Assembly (NCBI GenBank): GCA_020719105.1
Contig: DYQV01000048.1
Coordinates: 1 to 12,672, forward strand
Direction of reading: 5' to 3'
From: Rikenella microfusus
GTDB lineage: Bacteria; Bacteroidota; Bacteroidia; Bacteroidales; SZUA-534
Length of the DNA: 12,672 nucleotides
The notes beneath the pieces were generated by a model. The model ran no database searches, was not told the origin of the DNA, and was given only the letters and a program-made list of their open reading frames with translations. Made by a program: the position numbers and the translations under genes. Shown here one piece after another: positions 6,630-12,672 of this stretch (within the stretch, counting starts at the first letter, position 1; each line of letters starts with the position of its first letter).

Positions 6630-9188
6630 CTATAAACTTTTTAAAATATGCTCCAAACTCACTTCGTCCATTATTAACACCTGACGGGCTTTGCTCCCTT
6701 CAAACGGACCCACAATACCGGCAACCTCCAGTTGATCGATAATGCGGCCGGCACGATTGTATCCAATGGAAAATTTTCGTTGAATTAACGATGTGGAGCC
6801 TTGTTGATTGTTCACAATAATCCGGGCAGCATCATCAAAAAGCGGATCGCGTTTTGAAAGATCAATGTCACCCAAGTCGGAAGTATCTTCGCTGGTATAT
6901 TCAGGCAAAAAATAGGGAGTAGGATAGGCCTGTTGATTAGTGATATAATTAACAATAGCCTCAATTTCAGGAGTATCAATGAAAGCACACTGCAGCCGCA
7001 CCATGTCGCTACCTTGCGAAATAAGCATATCACCGCGCCCGATGAGTTGGTTCGCACCCGGCGAATCGAGAATGGTACGGGAATCCATCATACTGGTAAC
7101 CCTGAAAGCAATACGAGCCGGAAAATTGGCCTTAATTAAACCCGTTATAATATTGGTAGTAGGCCTTTGGGTAGCAATTATTAGATGTATTCCAATGGCC
7201 CGTGCCAATTGAGCAAGCCTTGCTATTGGAAGCTCCACTTCTTTACCGGCGGTCATAATCAAATCGGCAAACTCGTCAATAACTAAAACAATGTAAGGGA
7301 GAAAATGATGTCCCTTTTCGGGGTTCAACTGACGGGCGATAAACTTGGTATTGTATTCCTTAATATTCCGTACATGGGCTGCTTTAAGCAAATCGTACCT
7401 TGAATCCATTTCAACACAAAGGGAATTGATCGTATTAACCACTTTCATGGTATCGGTAATAATAGCCTCTACGGTATTCGGTAATGTAGCCAGAAAATGC
7501 TTTTCAAGCTTAGCATAAAGGGTAAGTTCAACTTTCTTAGGATCGACCAATACCAATTTTAATTGCGATGGATGTTTTTTGTATAATAGCGAGGTAAGGA
7601 TGGCATTCAAACCCACTGACTTTCCTTGCCCAGTAGCACCAGCAACCAAAAGATGGGGCATTTTGGTTAAATCAACAACGAATGTTTCGTTCGAAATGGT
7701 TTTACCCAACGCAATGGGCAATTCATAGGTTGATTCCTGAAATTTTTTGGAAGCAATTATGGTACGCATGGCCACAACCTCAGGCTTTAAATTGGGTACT
7801 TCAATACCAATGGTACCGCGTCCGGGAATTGGTGCAATAATACGTATTCCTAATGCTGCCAGACTTAAAGCAATATCATCTTCAAGGTTTTTAATTTTTG
7901 AAATGCGAATACCGGGTGCTGGAACTATTTCATACAAGGTAATGGTAGGGCCAACAATTGCTTTTATTTTATCGATTTGGATTTTGTAATTGGCTAGTGT
8001 TTCAACAATCCTGTTTTTATTACTGTGAAGTTCGTCGTCTGAAACACTCACATTACTAGCATTGTGCTCAACCAACAATTCAACGGGTGGTAATCTATAA
8101 TTCGATAAATCGAGGGTGGGATCATAATCACCCAATGGTTTGCCGCTGATTTCATCCATGGGTTCATCATCGGTTGCCGCATTAACAACGGACAGCACCA
8201 CTTCTTTATCGGTAAAATTTTGTTCACCCTCTGGCTTATCACCGGTCAGTTCTCCGGTTCCAGAATCTTCGGAATCAACCACCTTCACATTGATTTCTTC
8301 AATATTATCAAAACCATTAAGTGAATTACTTCCCTCGCCAATAATGTCAGTTGGATTACTATTTTCGGAAACTTCAGAAATTTCGGTGGTGTATTCAACG
8401 GTAAACGGATTTGAATCAACTTCCATGGGGTCTGCAACTACCTTCTCCTGAACTTCGTCGGTAAGTCCGTCACGTAATTCGGAATGTACCCATTTGGTAC
8501 TCTTCCATTCGGGTTGTAACGGTTCGTCCCCCACAAATTCCTCTTCATTTTTTAAAGAAGAGTCGATAACTTTTGCCTCAAACAATGTTTTTATATACTT
8601 TTTAACTCTACCCACAAAACCATCAAACGTATAAGCAAGTATTCCAAAAAGAGATAAAAACAATAGTATTCCGGTACCAATTTTACCAATTAAAGCATTA
8701 AGCCAGGTACTAATAAAAAAGCCATGTGCACCTCCAGGTAAAAAAGCCGATTTATGAAAAATATATCCTAACGCTAACGAAAACCAAATAGTAATTATGA
8801 GTGAATATTTTACCGATTGCCTCAAAGGTAACAACCGATAATTCAAAAAACGGATGCCTAATAAACTAAAAATGAAAACAAAGCTGAATGATGCCAAACC
8901 AAACCAATCGTGCATAAACTGATAAGCCATCATGGCTCCCAATTTCCCTGACCAGTTTTCCACCGTAATGGTTCCATCCTTAAAGAAAGCAAAGAACGGC
9001 AAATCGAGTTGGCTTTGATCGGCTTTCCAGGTAAATAAATAGGAGACAAAAGCAAAAAGCATATAAACCGAAAAAGATAGGGTAAATAACCCAAGCAATA
9101 TTTTTAAACGCTCGTCTTTAGCCAACGTGTTTAGTTTTGCTGCTTTACTATCTGATTCGGACTTGGGAGCACTTTTTGATTTTGCCAT
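6630..9188 (-). CDS. ftsK: DNA translocase FtsK
   Basis: An 852-residue septum-located, ATP-driven DNA pump that moves chromosome ends and termini to the correct daughter cell during division. The N-terminal domain has four predicted membrane helices (about 28-51, 95-115, 126-144, 165-188). An acidic, low-complexity linker (about 205-365) follows. The motor has an alpha region, then the RecA-like domain with Walker A GATGQGKS (517-524), Walker B VLVIDEFAD (634-642), and the ATQRP and SRTILD motifs typical of FtsK/SpoIIIE. A winged-helix gamma domain (about 780-840) ends the protein and would read orienting sequences on DNA. The ATG at 9188 is chosen. A longer reading from TTG at 9209 would place translation inside the candidate -7 promoter box. 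Full length and motifs indicate a working enzyme. lolA follows 33 bases downstream. Confidence 0.96.
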   Translation of the reverse strand: MAKSKSAPKSESDSKAAKLNTLAKDERLKILLGLFTLSFSVYMLFAFVSYLFTWKADQSQLDLPFFAFFKDGTITVENWSGKLGAMMAYQFMHDWFGLASFSFVFIFSLLGIRFLNYRLLPLRQSVKYSLIITIWFSLALGYIFHKSAFLPGGAHGFFISTWLNALIGKIGTGILLFLSLFGILAYTFDGFVGRVKKYIKTLFEAKVIDSSLKNEEEFVGDEPLQPEWKSTKWVHSELRDGLTDEVQEKVVADPMEVDSNPFTVEYTTEISEVSENSNPTDIIGEGSNSLNGFDNIEEINVKVVDSEDSGTGELTGDKPEGEQNFTDKEVVLSVVNAATDDEPMDEISGKPLGDYDPTLDLSNYRLPPVELLVEHNASNVSVSDDELHSNKNRIVETLANYKIQIDKIKAIVGPTITLYEIVPAPGIRISKIKNLEDDIALSLAALGIRIIAPIPGRGTIGIEVPNLKPEVVAMRTIIASKKFQESTYELPIALGKTISNETFVVDLTKMPHLLVAGATGQGKSVGLNAILTSLLYKKHPSQLKLVLVDPKKVELTLYAKLEKHFLATLPNTVEAIITDTMKVVNTINSLCVEMDSRYDLLKAAHVRNIKEYNTKFIARQLNPEKGHHFLPYIVLVIDEFADLIMTAGKEVELPIARLAQLARAIGIHLIIATQRPTTNIITGLIKANFPARIAFRVTSMMDSRTILDSPGANQLIGRGDMLISQGSDMVRLQCAFIDTPEIEAIVNYITNQQAYPTPYFLPEYTSEDTSDLGDIDLSKRDPLFDDAARIIVNNQQGSTSLIQRKFSIGYNRAGRIIDQLEVAGIVGPFEGSKARQVLIMDEVSLEHILKSL

Positions 9189-9206
9189 GTTTGGTATTTT
9201 AAAAGG

Positions 9207-9214
9207 CAAAAATA
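9207..9214 (-). promoter_or_regulatory. Candidate -7 box for ftsK-lolA
   Basis: The minus strand reads TATTTTTG, a full match to TAnnTTTG, and ends 18 bases before the ftsK ATG. A short inverted repeat, CCAAT-N-ATTGG (9224-9234), sits just upstream in the promoter spacer. No clear TTG occurs at the expected -33 position. The box implies a leader of about 10-15 bases and argues against the upstream TTG start. Confidence 0.4.
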
Positions 9215-9337
9215 ATATGTTTGCCCAATAATTGGAACGTGTTTGTATTATTTATTTAAAACAGAAAAAACTCTGCGAACAAGATATAAAGAATCATAAT
9301 CCTGTGACGTGATACCAAAAAATAAGTAAATGATTGG

Positions 9338-10024
9338 CTAGATTAATTCAGAAAATATTTTGTCAATGGTTTCCTGAGTAACTTCTTCATAACCTTTAGG
9401 TATAAAGAAAACCTCATCCAGTACTTCCGATTCATTAATTTCAGAAGCAATTAAAGACATGGGTATTCCGTTCGCCACTATCTGAAATTGGAGCATTACC
9501 CCCGGTATGTTGTGAAAAGGGGTTTGTGCATTTGGATTCTCAATTCGGATTTCATCGGTGTAAAAAACATCAAAAGTCAACTTTTTATCAGGTATTACAA
9601 CTTGACAATGCTTGCACTGAAAATCCAAAATTGTCTTAGTCTGCTCATCAAAGGTGATTTGAATGCTATCAAACGCCTTCATACCCATAAAATCGCCGGT
9701 ACCTTTATTAATTACATAGTATTTTTTATTCATTACTTTTAATACGGTCACCGAGCGGTTTAAATCAAATTGCTTGATGAATGACGATTTAAAAACACCC
9801 ATCCAACCTTCGACTTCCATTAAAACTGAGTTGTTCTTAAAACTCATGTTCAAATCAGTGGGCATAAGACTAATAAGTGGATTATCCGCCTCGCTCTGCA
9901 GATATGTTATCCGATATTTAATAATTCCCTGATCCAATCCCTTTTTGCCTAATTTAATCTGGCAAGAGGATAGACTAACGAACAGGAAAATTACTATGAT
10001 GCTTATTTTTTTGATTGAACGCAT
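9338..10024 (-). CDS. Lipoprotein of unknown function, GLPGLI-like motif
   Basis: A 228-residue predicted lipoprotein. A lipoprotein signal peptide (MRSIKK, then a hydrophobic stretch) ends in the lipobox LSSC, with Cys21 the residue to be lipidated. The mature part alternates polar and hydrophobic residues as a beta-rich fold would. Residues 172-180 read NIPGVMLQF, resembling the motif that names the GLPGLI family of Bacteroidota exported proteins; this likeness is short and tentative. A CKHC pair (Cys137, Cys140) may form a disulfide or bind metal. The final segment (about 195-228) is acidic and helical. The ATG is chosen because it directly precedes the signal peptide and no other Met or in-frame start suits. 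A candidate promoter lies immediately upstream. It is followed by 149 bases before the ftsK start, so the two leftward genes may be expressed separately. Its role is unknown; a cell-envelope location is inferred. Confidence 0.8.
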   Translation of the reverse strand: MRSIKKISIIVIFLFVSLSSCQIKLGKKGLDQGIIKYRITYLQSEADNPLISLMPTDLNMSFKNNSVLMEVEGWMGVFKSSFIKQFDLNRSVTVLKVMNKKYYVINKGTGDFMGMKAFDSIQITFDEQTKTILDFQCKHCQVVIPDKKLTFDVFYTDEIRIENPNAQTPFHNIPGVMLQFQIVANGIPMSLIASEINESEVLDEVFFIPKGYEEVTQETIDKIFSELI

Positions 10025-10029
10025 GGTTA

Positions 10030-10062
10030 CAAAGTTAAAAATTTATCAATCGGTTCAACAAA
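10030..10062 (-). promoter_or_regulatory. Candidate promoter of the lipoprotein gene
   Basis: On the minus strand TTTG (10062-10059) and TAACTTTG (10037-10030) are separated by 21 bases, and the second is a full match to TAnnTTTG. The box ends only five bases before the ATG at 10024. Transcription would thus begin at or next to the start codon, giving a leaderless or nearly leaderless message. Confidence 0.45.
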
Positions 10063-10324
10063 TTTGTATCTTAGAATTTTTAATGAACACTTTACGTAAA
10101 AGTATTCCATTAATAATCAAACTCTTGAGTTATGCAAAGTCTCCCTGTTTTTATACTGCTAACCAGATTTTAGCCTCTAAATTTTTGAAACTGCAATACC
10201 CTTGACTAATCGTCATCACTTAAAACATGTTTAATAAAATATAAGTAATCAATTAATTAATATTCATCTGTTTAAAGCATTTTTATCGCTACTTTACATC
10301 TCGTTTAACTTAAAAAATTTAGTA

Positions 10325-10332
10325 TAGATTTG
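10325..10332 (+). promoter_or_regulatory. Candidate -7 box of arcC
   Basis: TAGATTTG fully matches TAnnTTTG and ends 33 bases before the arcC ATG, giving a leader of about 25-30 bases. There is no good TTG at the -33 position, which may mean that an activator is needed or that the match is by chance. Confidence 0.4.
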
Positions 10333-10365
10333 CAATTACTAAATTCGATATAAAATTAGACAACT

Positions 10366-11346
10366 ATGAATAAATTAGCGGTTATAGCTTTAGGCGGAAA
10401 TGCCTTACTGCGGGGCGACCAAAAAGGAACCATTGAAGAACAAGAGGATAATGCCACAGAAACTTTTGAAAACCTGGTGTATCTTTTCAAAGAAGGATAC
10501 AGTGTTATTTTTGCACACGGGAATGGCCCTCAAGTAGGAAATATATTGATGCGCAACGATGCTGGAGAACAATTATATGGCATTCCGCAAATGCCTTTAG
10601 ACATTTGTGTAGCAGATTCACAAGGTGGAATTGGTTTTATGCTGGAACGCTGTATGCTCAATGTATTGCGGAAACACAATATCAAACGGAATATTATTAC
10701 TCTGGTTACGCAAGTGGTGGTTGACAAAAACGATCCGGCATTCCAAAACCCAACCAAACGAATCGGAAAAATTTATAATAAAATGGAAGCCGATAAACTG
10801 GCCGCTGAAAAAGGATGGATTTTTAAAGAAGAAGTGAAAATAAAAGATGGTTGGCGTCGCGTAGTTTCATCACCAAAGCCACTTGATTTTTTCAATGCCG
10901 ATACGGTTGAAAAAATGGCCCGCGAAGGAAATATTGTTATTACTGTAGGTGGCGGTGGCGTTCCTGTTTATATTGACGAAGACAATCGGGTTCGTCCATT
11001 GGATGCCGTAATTGACAAGGATTTAGCTGCTGCCATGGTAGCAAAGAAGGTAAAGGCAGATGAATACTACATTCTAACCGATGTACCTTATGTTTATGCT
11101 AATTATAAAAAAGAAAATGAAAAGATTTTGGAGTTTTTAGATTATGCCGATACAACGAAATATTTGGCTGAAGGCATGTTTAGCGAAGGCAGTATGGCTC
11201 CCAAAATAAAAGCTTGCCTCGACTTTATTGAAAATGGTGGTTCAAAAGCTGTTATTACAGAATCGAAAAAACTGCAGGACAAAAACTTTGGCACCAAAAT
11301 AACCATGGAATACGACGAAACTGATTTACACAAATACGATAAATAA
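10366..11346 (+). CDS. arcC: Carbamate kinase
   Basis: A 326-residue cytoplasmic enzyme that moves phosphate from carbamoyl phosphate to ADP, giving ATP, CO2 and ammonia in the last step of arginine/citrulline fermentation. The amino-acid-kinase fold is clear. ALGGNAL (8-14) is the phosphate loop, and HGNGPQVG (51-58) shapes the active site. NPTKRIG (128-134), RRVVSSPKP (164-172), GGGGVPV (195-201), AVIDKDLAA (214-222), TDV (238-240) and FSEGSMAPKI (272-281) are hallmark carbamate-kinase segments. The length is slightly above the usual 310 or so because of a short charged C-terminal tail. Ornithine carbamoyltransferase follows on the same strand 263 bases downstream, supporting a catabolic role. 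Arginine deiminase is not in the window. A candidate promoter lies upstream; no strong terminator follows, so read-through into the next gene is possible. Confidence 0.96.
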   Translation: MNKLAVIALGGNALLRGDQKGTIEEQEDNATETFENLVYLFKEGYSVIFAHGNGPQVGNILMRNDAGEQLYGIPQMPLDICVADSQGGIGFMLERCMLNVLRKHNIKRNIITLVTQVVVDKNDPAFQNPTKRIGKIYNKMEADKLAAEKGWIFKEEVKIKDGWRRVVSSPKPLDFFNADTVEKMAREGNIVITVGGGGVPVYIDEDNRVRPLDAVIDKDLAAAMVAKKVKADEYYILTDVPYVYANYKKENEKILEFLDYADTTKYLAEGMFSEGSMAPKIKACLDFIENGGSKAVITESKKLQDKNFGTKITMEYDETDLHKYDK

Positions 11347-11352
11347 TTAGTT

Positions 11353-11384
11353 CATTAGCCCATGAGTACATTAGCACATGGAAT
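11353..11384. repeat. Two imperfect 16-bp tandem units
   Basis: CATTAGCCCATGAGTA (11353-11368) is followed directly by CATTAGCACATGGAAT (11369-11384), sharing their first eleven bases except one. CCATG (11360-11364) and CATGG (11377-11381) could pair as a weak hairpin with a 12-base loop. No T-run follows, so it is not a standard terminator. Confidence 0.55.
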
Positions 11385-11392
11385 AATAGAAT

Positions 11393-11560
11393 AATTAGTG
11401 CTGATTAGAAAACTTCAAAATTCAAAAACCAAATAACAAAACACAGAATGAGAAATCACATCTTTTTAATAATCAGTATTTTAAATATGTCTCTATTTTG
11501 AGTTTTGATTCTTTTTTGATTTTTGAGTATTGATTTTTGGAGTTTTTATTGACACTAATT
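11393..11560. repeat. Long imperfect inverted repeat in AT-rich spacer
   Basis: The left arm (about 11393-11453) aligns, reverse-complemented and with gaps, to the right arm (about 11490-11560). The outer eight bases match exactly: AATTAGTG at 11393-11400 against CACTAATT at 11553-11560. Matching GTTTT and TCTC anchors lie further in, around a loop of roughly 36 bases. Part of the match reflects simple sequence: TCAAAA-type runs on the left and TTTTGA-type runs on the right. It may be a decayed palindromic element or two oppositely oriented simple repeats. Confidence 0.4.
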
Positions 11561-11579
11561 AGTGGTATTTTTACCTTAG
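11549..11579 (+). promoter_or_regulatory. Candidate argF promoter
   Basis: TTG at 11549-11551 (within TTGACA) is followed after 20 bases by TACCTTAG at 11572-11579, one base off TAnnTTTG. The start would be near 11586, leaving about 24 bases of leader before the ATG at 11610. A perfect 12-bp palindrome fills much of the spacer. Confidence 0.4.
11553..11564. promoter_or_regulatory. 12-bp palindrome, possible operator
   Basis: CACTAATTAGTG is perfectly self-complementary and lies between the candidate -33 and -7 elements of argF, a position where a bound repressor would block RNA polymerase. The flanking bases do not extend the symmetry. A related AATTAGTG occurs at 11393-11400. Function as an operator is inferred from position only. 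Confidence 0.35.
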
Positions 11580-11609
11580 ATAAAACACTAAAATATAAAA
11601 TATAAAGCT

Positions 11610-12614
11610 ATGGCATTCAATTTAAGAAACAGAAATTTTTTAAAAGAACTGGACTTCACTAAAGAAGAATTGGTATTTCTTTTAAACCTCTCAAAGGAAT
11701 TAAAAAATGCGAAATATGCAGGTACCGAACAACCAAAACTAAAAGGTAAAAATATTGCCTTAATTTTTGAAAAAACTTCGACCCGCACCCGCTGTGCTTT
11801 TGAAGTTGCCGCTCACGATCAGGGAGCTCAGGTTACTTATCTTGAGCCATCGGGCAGCCAAATGGGGCATAAAGAAACGGTGAAAGATACCGCAAGGGTT
11901 CTTGGCCGGATGTACGATGGCATTGAATATCGCGGGTTTGGTCAGGAAATTGTTGAAGAACTGGCTCAGTTTGCCGGTGTTCCTGTATGGAATGGGTTAA
12001 CCAATGAATGGCATCCCACACAAATGTTGGCTGATGTGCTCACCATGATGGAACATTCTGACAGCCCGATGGAAAAAATTTCATACTCCTACTTAGGCGA
12101 TGCCCGCTTCAATATGGGCCGTTCCCTGTTGGTAATTGGAGCCATTTTAGGAATGGATGTCCGGATTGGTGCACCCAAAGAGTTATGGCCCGATGAACAA
12201 TTAATTAAGGAATGTAAAACTATTGCCAAAACTTCGGGAGCCAGAATTACTATTACTGATAAAGCGGATGAAGCAGTTAAAGGAGCTGAATACATTCATA
12301 CCGATGTTTGGGTTTCAATGGGTGAGCCAAAAGAAGTTTGGGCTGAGCGCATTAAAATATTAAAACCTTATCAGGTTAACAGCGAAATAATGAAAAAAAG
12401 TGGCCATCCGAACGTGAAATTCATGCACTGCTTGCCCGCTTACCACAATGCAGATACTAAAGTTGGAAAACAGGTTTCAGAAGATTTTGGAATGAAAAAC
12501 GGAGTGGAAGTAACCGAAGATGTTTTTGAAGGAACCAATTCGTTAGTTTTCGATCAAGCTGAAAATAGGTTGCATACTATTAAAGCAGTTATGGTAGCCA
12601 CTTTGGGACAATAG
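11610..12614 (+). CDS. argF: Ornithine carbamoyltransferase (argF / catabolic arcB type)
   Basis: A 334-residue cytoplasmic enzyme that interconverts ornithine plus carbamoyl phosphate with citrulline plus phosphate. The carbamoyl-phosphate loop is STRTR (57-61), preceded by FEKTS. HPTQMLAD (135-142) is the second conserved site. DVWVSMGE (232-239) is the ornithine-binding loop with Asp232 and the SMG motif, and FMHCLPAYH (271-279) contains the catalytic Cys274. The C-terminus (VFDQAENRLHTIKAVM) is typical. The SMG loop and HCLP motif indicate true ornithine as substrate, not the acetyl- or succinyl-ornithine used by some Bacteroidota for arginine synthesis. Linkage to arcC and the 334-residue length favour a catabolic role (arcB), but the sequence cannot exclude a biosynthetic one. 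The ATG is the first in frame and precedes FNLRNRNFLKE, the usual start of the family. It may be transcribed from its own promoter. Confidence 0.95.
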   Translation: MAFNLRNRNFLKELDFTKEELVFLLNLSKELKNAKYAGTEQPKLKGKNIALIFEKTSTRTRCAFEVAAHDQGAQVTYLEPSGSQMGHKETVKDTARVLGRMYDGIEYRGFGQEIVEELAQFAGVPVWNGLTNEWHPTQMLADVLTMMEHSDSPMEKISYSYLGDARFNMGRSLLVIGAILGMDVRIGAPKELWPDEQLIKECKTIAKTSGARITITDKADEAVKGAEYIHTDVWVSMGEPKEVWAERIKILKPYQVNSEIMKKSGHPNVKFMHCLPAYHNADTKVGKQVSEDFGMKNGVEVTEDVFEGTNSLVFDQAENRLHTIKAVMVATLGQ

Positions 12615-12617
12615 GTA

Positions 12618-12672
12618 GAGATTTGAGATTTGAGATTTGAGATTTGAGATTTGAATTTAGAGTTTAGAAACT
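12618..12672. repeat. Heptanucleotide tandem repeat, GAGATTT
   Basis: Five perfect copies of GAGATTT run from 12618 to 12652, followed in the same register by the degenerate copies GAATTTA and GAGTTTA and a partial copy reaching the window edge. The array starts three bases after the argF stop codon. It is non-coding as seen here, and its copy number may vary between strains through slippage. Confidence 0.9.

Larger units (their letters stand above)
10025..10365. other. Divergent intergenic region between the lipoprotein gene and arcC
   Basis: This 341-base AT-rich gap separates divergent genes and holds a candidate promoter at each end. Between them I see a 10-bp palindrome AAACATGTTT (10223-10232), about 93 bases upstream of the arcC -7 box, and a TTAATTAATT tract near 10251. 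A 40-codon frame (ATG at 10084 to TGA at 10205) has no recognisable motif and is not called a gene. No RNA gene or terminator is evident. Confidence 0.6.

Noticed and set aside
8140..8451. A 103-residue serine-rich frame opposite ftsK.
   Set aside because: It lies antisense to the acidic, low-complexity linker of FtsK, whose codons give Ser/Thr/Pro-rich complementary frames. No promoter or family feature supports it.
10084..10206. A 40-codon rightward frame between the lipoprotein gene and arcC.
   Set aside because: No recognisable motif, signal peptide or clear coding pattern, and the full frame extends back into the lipoprotein gene on the other strand. A small protein cannot be excluded without conservation or expression data.
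11360..11381. CCATG...CATGG as a terminator for arcC.
   Set aside because: Only five base pairs with a 12-base loop and no T-run.
1..12672. Search for a defence, mobile or otherwise new gene system.
   Set aside because: All long frames fall into familiar families or one small lipoprotein. No transposase, integrase, nuclease, CRISPR array or phage-like gene is visible.

Overview
The window looks like ordinary chromosome from a low-GC member of the Bacteroidota, probably a Bacteroidales/Marinilabiliales-type or related organism. The evidence is strong A+T bias, start codons without clear Shine-Dalgarno sequences, several upstream matches to the Bacteroidota -7 promoter box TAnnTTTG, and gene types typical of the phylum: a TPR-containing hybrid histidine kinase and a short lipoprotein with a GLPGLI-like motif. 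Genus and species cannot be told from the sequence alone.

Layout. Positions 1-249 are non-coding or hold the edge of a leftward gene, and contain a small GC-richer island with a perfect 14-bp palindrome. Positions 250-5885 form a rightward signalling cluster. It starts with a membrane-anchored hybrid histidine kinase (PAS-like region, coiled coil, HisKA, HATPase, REC, Hpt). A TPR/transmembrane hybrid kinase (HisKA, HATPase, REC, no Hpt) follows, its likely GTG start one base past the first kinase's stop. A stand-alone CheY-like receiver comes next, behind its own candidate promoter, and ends at a clear hairpin terminator. Positions 5934-9188 are a leftward ftsK-lolA pair, a gene order also found in E. 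coli. Positions 9338-10024 are a leftward lipoprotein gene of unknown function. Positions 10366-12614 carry rightward carbamate kinase (arcC) and ornithine carbamoyltransferase (argF/arcB), with separate candidate promoters and repeat-rich AT DNA between and after them.

How the genes fit together. The two kinases and the receiver contain what a multistep phosphorelay needs: two kinase cores, two fused receivers, one Hpt and one free receiver. The only recognisable Hpt lies in the first kinase, so the second kinase would need that Hpt, or one elsewhere, to pass phosphate on. FtsK handles chromosome segregation at division and LolA carries lipoproteins across the periplasm; they share an operon but not an obvious pathway. 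ArcC and the ornithine carbamoyltransferase catalyse the last two steps of the arginine deiminase pathway (citrulline to carbamoyl phosphate to ATP). Arginine deiminase and the arginine/ornithine exchanger are not in the window.

I saw no rRNA, tRNA, CRISPR array, transposase or phage gene, and no clearly new system. The points most worth checking are the phosphorelay wiring, the palindrome inside the candidate argF promoter, the repeat arrays around argF, and the palindrome-bearing island at the left edge.
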